A DNA stretch of 8,968 bases. It comes from Bacteroidetes bacterium UBA2322. Lineage in GTDB: Bacteria; Bacteroidota; Bacteroidia; Chitinophagales; UBA2359. The notes under the pieces were generated by a model. It saw nothing but the letters and a program-made list of their open reading frames with translations, did not search any database and was not told the DNA's origin. The translations under genes and the position numbers were made by a program. Below are positions 6,055 through 8,968 of the stretch, one piece after another (position 1 is the stretch's first letter; every line of letters begins with the position of its first letter). Location of the stretch: contig DDVC01000124.1 in the NCBI GenBank assembly GCA_002345145.1, positions 15,937-24,904 on the forward strand. Reading direction: 5' to 3'.

Positions 6055-6898
6055 AAAACGCCAAAATTTGGCTGCTTACCCAGCTGGGGTGCTCGTGCTG
6101 AATCCAGTGGCTGCACTGGGGTTGGTAAAGTATTTGCAAACTGCCGGCACAGTAGTTTTGGGTGTTGTAGGTAAGCTCTTTACCCAGCGCTTTGTCGTTT
6201 TCGCCAAACAGGAGCAGGGTGGGGGCGGTAATTTTTACCGGTTTGCGCCCGTTGGCTTTTATGGGGTAGCGCCATGCGGCTCGGTAATAATTTATGGGCG
6301 TGGTAAAAGCGCCCGGTTGGTTATATGCTTGCACATAAGCATCAATATCGGCATCAGAAAAAGCGTTTTTGTTATAGCACCACCCGCGCAGGGCTTGAGT
6401 AAAAAAGCCGCGCAGGTTTTTGGTAAGGTAACGCTCGGGCAGGTAAGGCAGTTGAAAAAAGAAAATATACCAACTGCGTTTTAGCTGCGCCCAGTTAGTG
6501 AGTAGTTGTTTTTGCAACTCGGCGGGGTGGGGCATATTGAGCACAATAAGACGCTCTGTCATTTCCGGATACAAAGAGGCAAACCACCAAGCTACTGCTC
6601 CGCCCCAGTCATGACCTACAATAATAGCTTTTTCATGCCCCAGCGCTTTAATAAGCCCGCGCACATCATTTACCAATGCTTCGGGGCGGTAGTGGTAAAC
6701 ACCTTTGGGTTTACTGCTTTGGTTATAGCCCCGCATATCGGGCACGGCTACGGTAAAATGCTCTGCCAGCGCGGGTATTTGTTGTCGCCACGAGTACCAA
6801 AATTCGGGAAAACCGTGCAGCAAAATCATCAGTTTTCCACTGCCCGCCACTTTGCAGTGCAGGGTAACATCGTCTGTGGTTATGTATTTACTTTCCAT
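6047..6898 (-). CDS. Epoxide-hydrolase-like alpha/beta hydrolase
   Basis: A 283-residue alpha/beta-hydrolase-fold protein of the epoxide hydrolase/haloalkane dehalogenase branch. Seen directly: the oxyanion motif HGFPE (28-32), DMRGY (54-58), the nucleophile elbow GHDWGG (95-100) with Asp D97, the probable acid D235 in FGENDK and the catalytic His H264 in CSHWIQ. The cap carries Y144 in RSWYIFFFQLP and Y205 in INYYRAAW, at the places of the two epoxide-activating tyrosines. From memory, the stretch around RSWYIFFFQLPYLPE and NQPGAFTTPINYYR looks closest to EPHX3/EPHX4-type enzymes. Epoxide hydrolysis is therefore likelier than dehalogenation, but the substrate is unknown. There is no signal peptide. 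The gene is divergent from pheS across a 95-base gap, and no strong promoter was found for it. Confidence 0.9.
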   Translation of the reverse strand: MESKYITTDDVTLHCKVAGSGKLMILLHGFPEFWYSWRQQIPALAEHFTVAVPDMRGYNQSSKPKGVYHYRPEALVNDVRGLIKALGHEKAIIVGHDWGGAVAWWFASLYPEMTERLIVLNMPHPAELQKQLLTNWAQLKRSWYIFFFQLPYLPERYLTKNLRGFFTQALRGWCYNKNAFSDADIDAYVQAYNQPGAFTTPINYYRAAWRYPIKANGRKPVKITAPTLLLFGENDKALGKELTYNTQNYCAGSLQILYQPQCSHWIQHEHPSWVSSQILAFCE

Positions 6899-6910
6899 AA
6901 AGCGCTAAAA

Positions 6911-6945
6911 TTTGAACAAAGTTTGTGCAATAGTAACTAATTTTG
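6911..6945 (+). promoter_or_regulatory. Putative pheS promoter
   Basis: TAATTTTG at 6938-6945 matches TAnnTTTG perfectly and is preceded by TTTG at 6911-6914 with a 23-base spacer, at the long end of the accepted range. It ends 48 bases before the pheS ATG. The leader is too short for the Phe-rich leader-peptide attenuator known from enterobacteria, and no such peptide is seen. Confidence 0.5.
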
Positions 6946-6993
6946 CCCTTCCGTACAAAAAACAGATGCCTGTAAGGTAAAAATACCCCAAAA

Positions 6994-8037
6994 ATGAGCC
7001 AACAACCCGATATTTTCAGCTATATGCAAACCCTGCTTGCCCAAATAGAGCAGGAAACCGCCGGTAATGCCGATGAGGTAGAAAAATTCAGAATTACCTA
7101 CCTTGGCAGCAAAGGCATTATTAAAAACCTAATGGCAAGCATTAAAGAGGTGCCCAATGAACGCAAGCGCGAGTTTGGACAGGTTGCCAATGCCGTAAAA
7201 CAAGCCGCCGAGGATAAGTGGAAAACCCTGAAAGAAAACGCCGAAAGCCAAACCGCCACTACCGCCGCCCAACAACAAGACCTTACCCGACCCGCCCTGC
7301 TGCACCCCCTTGGCGGCAGGCACCCGCTGGCGGTAATGCGCAATGAAATTATCCGCATTTTTGAACGAATAGGTTTTGTGGTTGCTGAGGGTCCGGAAAT
7401 AGAAGACGACTGGCACAACTTTACCGCCCTTAATACGCCCGATGACCACCCCTCGCGCGATATGCAAGATACTTTTTACATACAAACCAACCCAAACGTG
7501 CTGCTCCGAAGCCAAACCAGTACCGTGCAGGTAAGGGTTATGGAAAACCAAAAGCCGCCTATCCGCATCATATCGCCGGGCAGGGTTTACCGAAACGAAA
7601 CCATATCGGCACGGGCGCACTGCCAGTTTCATCAGGTAGAAGGGCTGTATATAGACGAAAACGTTTCGTTTGCCGACCTTAAACAAACCCTCATCTATTT
7701 TGCCCGACAACTTTTTGGGCAGGATACCCAAATACGCCTTCGTCCCTCGTATTTCCCCTTTACCGAGCCCTCTGCCGAAATGGATATTTCGTGCTTTATT
7801 TGCAAAGGCAGCGGCTGTAATATCTGCAAACACAGCGGCTGGGTCGAAATTTTAGGCTGCGGTATGGTTGACCCCGCCGTATTAGAAATGAGTGGTATAG
7901 ACAGCCGCCGTTATACCGGTTTTGCCTTTGGCATGGGCATAGAGCGCATAACCATGCTCCGCTACCGCATAAACGATATCCGTTTGTTTTTTGAAAACGA
8001 CCTTCGGTTTTTGCAGCAGTTTAGGGCGGCGTGGTAA
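6994..8037 (+). CDS. pheS: Phenylalanyl-tRNA synthetase alpha subunit
   Basis: A 347-residue catalytic alpha subunit of the alpha2-beta2 class IIc phenylalanyl-tRNA synthetase, which charges tRNA-Phe. The N-terminal coiled-coil arm (about 1-95) binds tRNA. The catalytic domain starts near HPLGGRHPL (104-112) and holds GRVYRNE (196-202), motif 2 FHQVEGL (212-218), FPFTEPSAEMD (254-264) and motif 3 GFAFGMGIERITMLRY (309-324). Between these, C267-x2-C270 and C275-x2-C278 form a four-cysteine cluster that could bind zinc; such an insertion is found in PheS of several phyla and is absent from the E. coli protein. The beta subunit gene is not in the window, so pheS and pheT appear to be separate, as is often the case in Bacteroidota. 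The length and ATG fit the family. Confidence 0.97.
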   Translation: MSQQPDIFSYMQTLLAQIEQETAGNADEVEKFRITYLGSKGIIKNLMASIKEVPNERKREFGQVANAVKQAAEDKWKTLKENAESQTATTAAQQQDLTRPALLHPLGGRHPLAVMRNEIIRIFERIGFVVAEGPEIEDDWHNFTALNTPDDHPSRDMQDTFYIQTNPNVLLRSQTSTVQVRVMENQKPPIRIISPGRVYRNETISARAHCQFHQVEGLYIDENVSFADLKQTLIYFARQLFGQDTQIRLRPSYFPFTEPSAEMDISCFICKGSGCNICKHSGWVEILGCGMVDPAVLEMSGIDSRRYTGFAFGMGIERITMLRYRINDIRLFFENDLRFLQQFRAAW

Positions 8038-8097
8038 AACCATTGCCCATGTAAACCCCCAAAAACCCGCTATATAAACTCACTGTGCCGAACCTTT

Positions 8098-8105
8098 TAC
8101 CTTTG
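8098..8105 (+). promoter_or_regulatory. Putative SDR gene promoter, -7 element
   Basis: TACCTTTG is a perfect TAnnTTTG match in the 120-base gap after pheS, 52 bases before the SDR ATG. It is the same octamer as at aat and adk. No TTTG is found at the -33 distance. It supports separate transcription of the SDR gene rather than read-through from pheS. Confidence 0.55.
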
Positions 8106-8108
8106 AGA

Positions 8109-8143
8109 GCGTTAAAAAGCCCGATGTTTAACCGCTATAACGC
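8109..8143 (+). promoter_or_regulatory. Nested inverted repeats in SDR leader
   Basis: Two inverted repeats overlap here. GTTAAA (8111-8116) pairs with TTTAAC (8127-8132) around a 10-base loop, and GCGTTA (8109-8114) pairs with TAACGC (8138-8143). They share bases, so only one could form at a time. They lie just after the -7 element and before the ATG. They could be a leader hairpin or a regulator site; being AT-rich, they could also be chance. Confidence 0.3.
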
Positions 8144-8157
8144 CATAATAAACAGTT

Positions 8158-8877
8158 ATGACCACTCATTTACAGGGTAAAAACGTGTTGGTAGTAGGCG
8201 CCAGTTCGGGCATAGGGCTGGAACTTGCCACCCAATTGCACCGGAGCGGCGCATGGGTTTACACGGTTTCAAGAACCGCCAACAGCCAACTTGCTGCCGT
8301 TAGCGCCCACCACCAAACAGCCGATATAACCCAGCCCCTTGCCCTTACCGGCTTACCCGATGTATTACATGGCTTGGTTTACTGCCCGGGCAGCATAAAC
8401 CTGAAACCCTTTCACCGCCTTACCGAAACCGATTTTAAAGCAGATTTTGAGGTAAATGTAATGGGTGCTGTGCGCACCCTGCAAGCCGCCTACCCCCTGC
8501 TCAAGCGCAGTAATAGCGCCGGCGTGGTGCTGTTTAGTACCGTAGCTGCCACAATGGGCATGAGCTACCACGCCGGTATTGCCACCGCCAAAGGAGCCAT
8601 AGAGGGATTAGCAAAATCGCTGGCTGCCGAATGGGCTGCCAACCAAATAAGGGTAAATGTAATAGCCCCTTCACTTACCGATACGCCATTAGCTACCCAA
8701 CTGCTGGCTACACCCGAAAAACGCGAGGCAAGCGCTAAACGGCATCCGCTTGGGCGCATAGGTAATGCTGCCGATATGGCAAATGCCGCCATTTTTTTGC
8801 TCTCTCCCCAATCGGGCTGGATTACCGGTCAAATCCTCCATATTGATGGCGGTATGTCATCGGTAAAAATGCTGTAG
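8158..8877 (+). CDS. Short-chain dehydrogenase/reductase, atypical active site
   Basis: A 239-residue Rossmann-fold protein of the classical SDR size. The nucleotide-binding motif GASSGIG (14-20) is intact, with R39 after the second strand suggesting NADP(H); D56 (ADITQ) is the usual adenine-side aspartate. The NNAG block is altered to YCPGS (75-79), N100 of NVMG is kept, and the C-terminal IAPSLTDTP (169-177) and WITGQILHIDGG (221-232) are typical. The catalytic YxxxK is not: aligned on K145, the Tyr place is I141 (GIATAK), and the catalytic Ser place is T128 next to S127. A nearby Y137 cannot substitute by simple alignment. It may be an oxidoreductase with another mechanism or a binding protein, so no substrate is assigned. 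The promoter and ATG support separate expression. Confidence 0.9.
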   Translation: MTTHLQGKNVLVVGASSGIGLELATQLHRSGAWVYTVSRTANSQLAAVSAHHQTADITQPLALTGLPDVLHGLVYCPGSINLKPFHRLTETDFKADFEVNVMGAVRTLQAAYPLLKRSNSAGVVLFSTVAATMGMSYHAGIATAKGAIEGLAKSLAAEWAANQIRVNVIAPSLTDTPLATQLLATPEKREASAKRHPLGRIGNAADMANAAIFLLSPQSGWITGQILHIDGGMSSVKML

Positions 8878-8928
8878 CAGACGGGTGCAGCCTCGGTTTG
8901 ATGTATAAATTGAGCTATTCACCCTTGT

Positions 8929-8968
8929 TTTCAGCAAAAAGCGCACACAGATAACGCAGATTAAACAA
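8929..8968. repeat. Possible edge of a CAGAT-type repeat
   Basis: Two partial units, CACAGATAA (8946-8954) and CGCAGATTAA (8955-8964), follow one another up to the window edge. They resemble the short CAGATTA-type direct repeats common in intergenic DNA. With only two units visible this is weak. Confidence 0.25.

Noticed and set aside
5990..6484. 164-residue plus-strand frame after the acyl-CoA dehydrogenase
   Set aside because: It is antisense to the hydrolase, which has all catalytic motifs in frame on the other strand.
7129..7833. 234-residue minus-strand frame inside pheS
   Set aside because: It is the antisense shadow of pheS, whose class II motifs are intact.
8883..8930. GGGTG/CACCC inverted repeat followed by TTGTTTT as an SDR terminator
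   Set aside because: The stem is only five pairs around a 32-base loop, too weak to call.
1..8968. CRISPR array, tRNA/rRNA, insertion sequence, toxin-antitoxin or defence genes
   Set aside because: No regularly spaced repeats, cloverleaf, transposase motif or defence domain was found on either strand by eye.

Overview
The window reads as an ordinary chromosomal segment of a member of the Bacteroidota (Bacteroidetes), probably near the Chitinophagales/Saprospirales, although the lineage below phylum is a guess. Evidence for the phylum: several genes are preceded by the Bacteroidota -7 promoter octamer TAnnTTTG; clear Shine-Dalgarno sequences are absent; the adenylate kinase is the short-LID type and lies directly upstream of obg; Obg lacks a C-terminal OCT domain; and PheS carries a four-cysteine insertion.

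Layout. Positions 1-576 hold no credible gene. They contain a GC-rich structured element (about 207-370) with 17-base inverted arms, and a C-tract/G-tract hairpin (422-456). From 4540 down to 577 five genes run on the minus strand in the order aat, DinB-like, adk, obg, EamA transporter. aat has its own promoter and a terminator-like hairpin behind it; adk has a good -7 element of its own; obg and the EamA gene follow adk at short distances (47 and 15 bases) and probably share its transcript. At 4783 an acyl-CoA dehydrogenase starts on the plus strand, divergent from aat, with a 14-base palindrome abutting its -7 element. It converges on a minus-strand epoxide-hydrolase-like alpha/beta hydrolase (6898-6047), and between them lies a 7-base tandem repeat that reaches into the hydrolase stop codon. 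pheS (6994-8037) is divergent from the hydrolase. A short-chain dehydrogenase/reductase paralogue (8158-8877) follows on the plus strand with its own promoter.

How the genes relate. The cluster is mostly housekeeping: aminoacyl-tRNA supply (pheS), N-end-rule protein tagging (aat), adenylate balance (adk) and ribosome assembly/GTP sensing (obg), with metabolic accessory genes (acyl-CoA dehydrogenase, hydrolase, SDR, transporter). No mobile element, CRISPR array, tRNA, rRNA, toxin-antitoxin pair or defence module was recognised. No convincing undescribed multi-gene system is visible. The most interesting points are an SDR that lacks the canonical catalytic Tyr (and has a shifted Ser/Thr), the palindrome at the acyl-CoA dehydrogenase promoter, the heptamer array, and the structured element near the left end.
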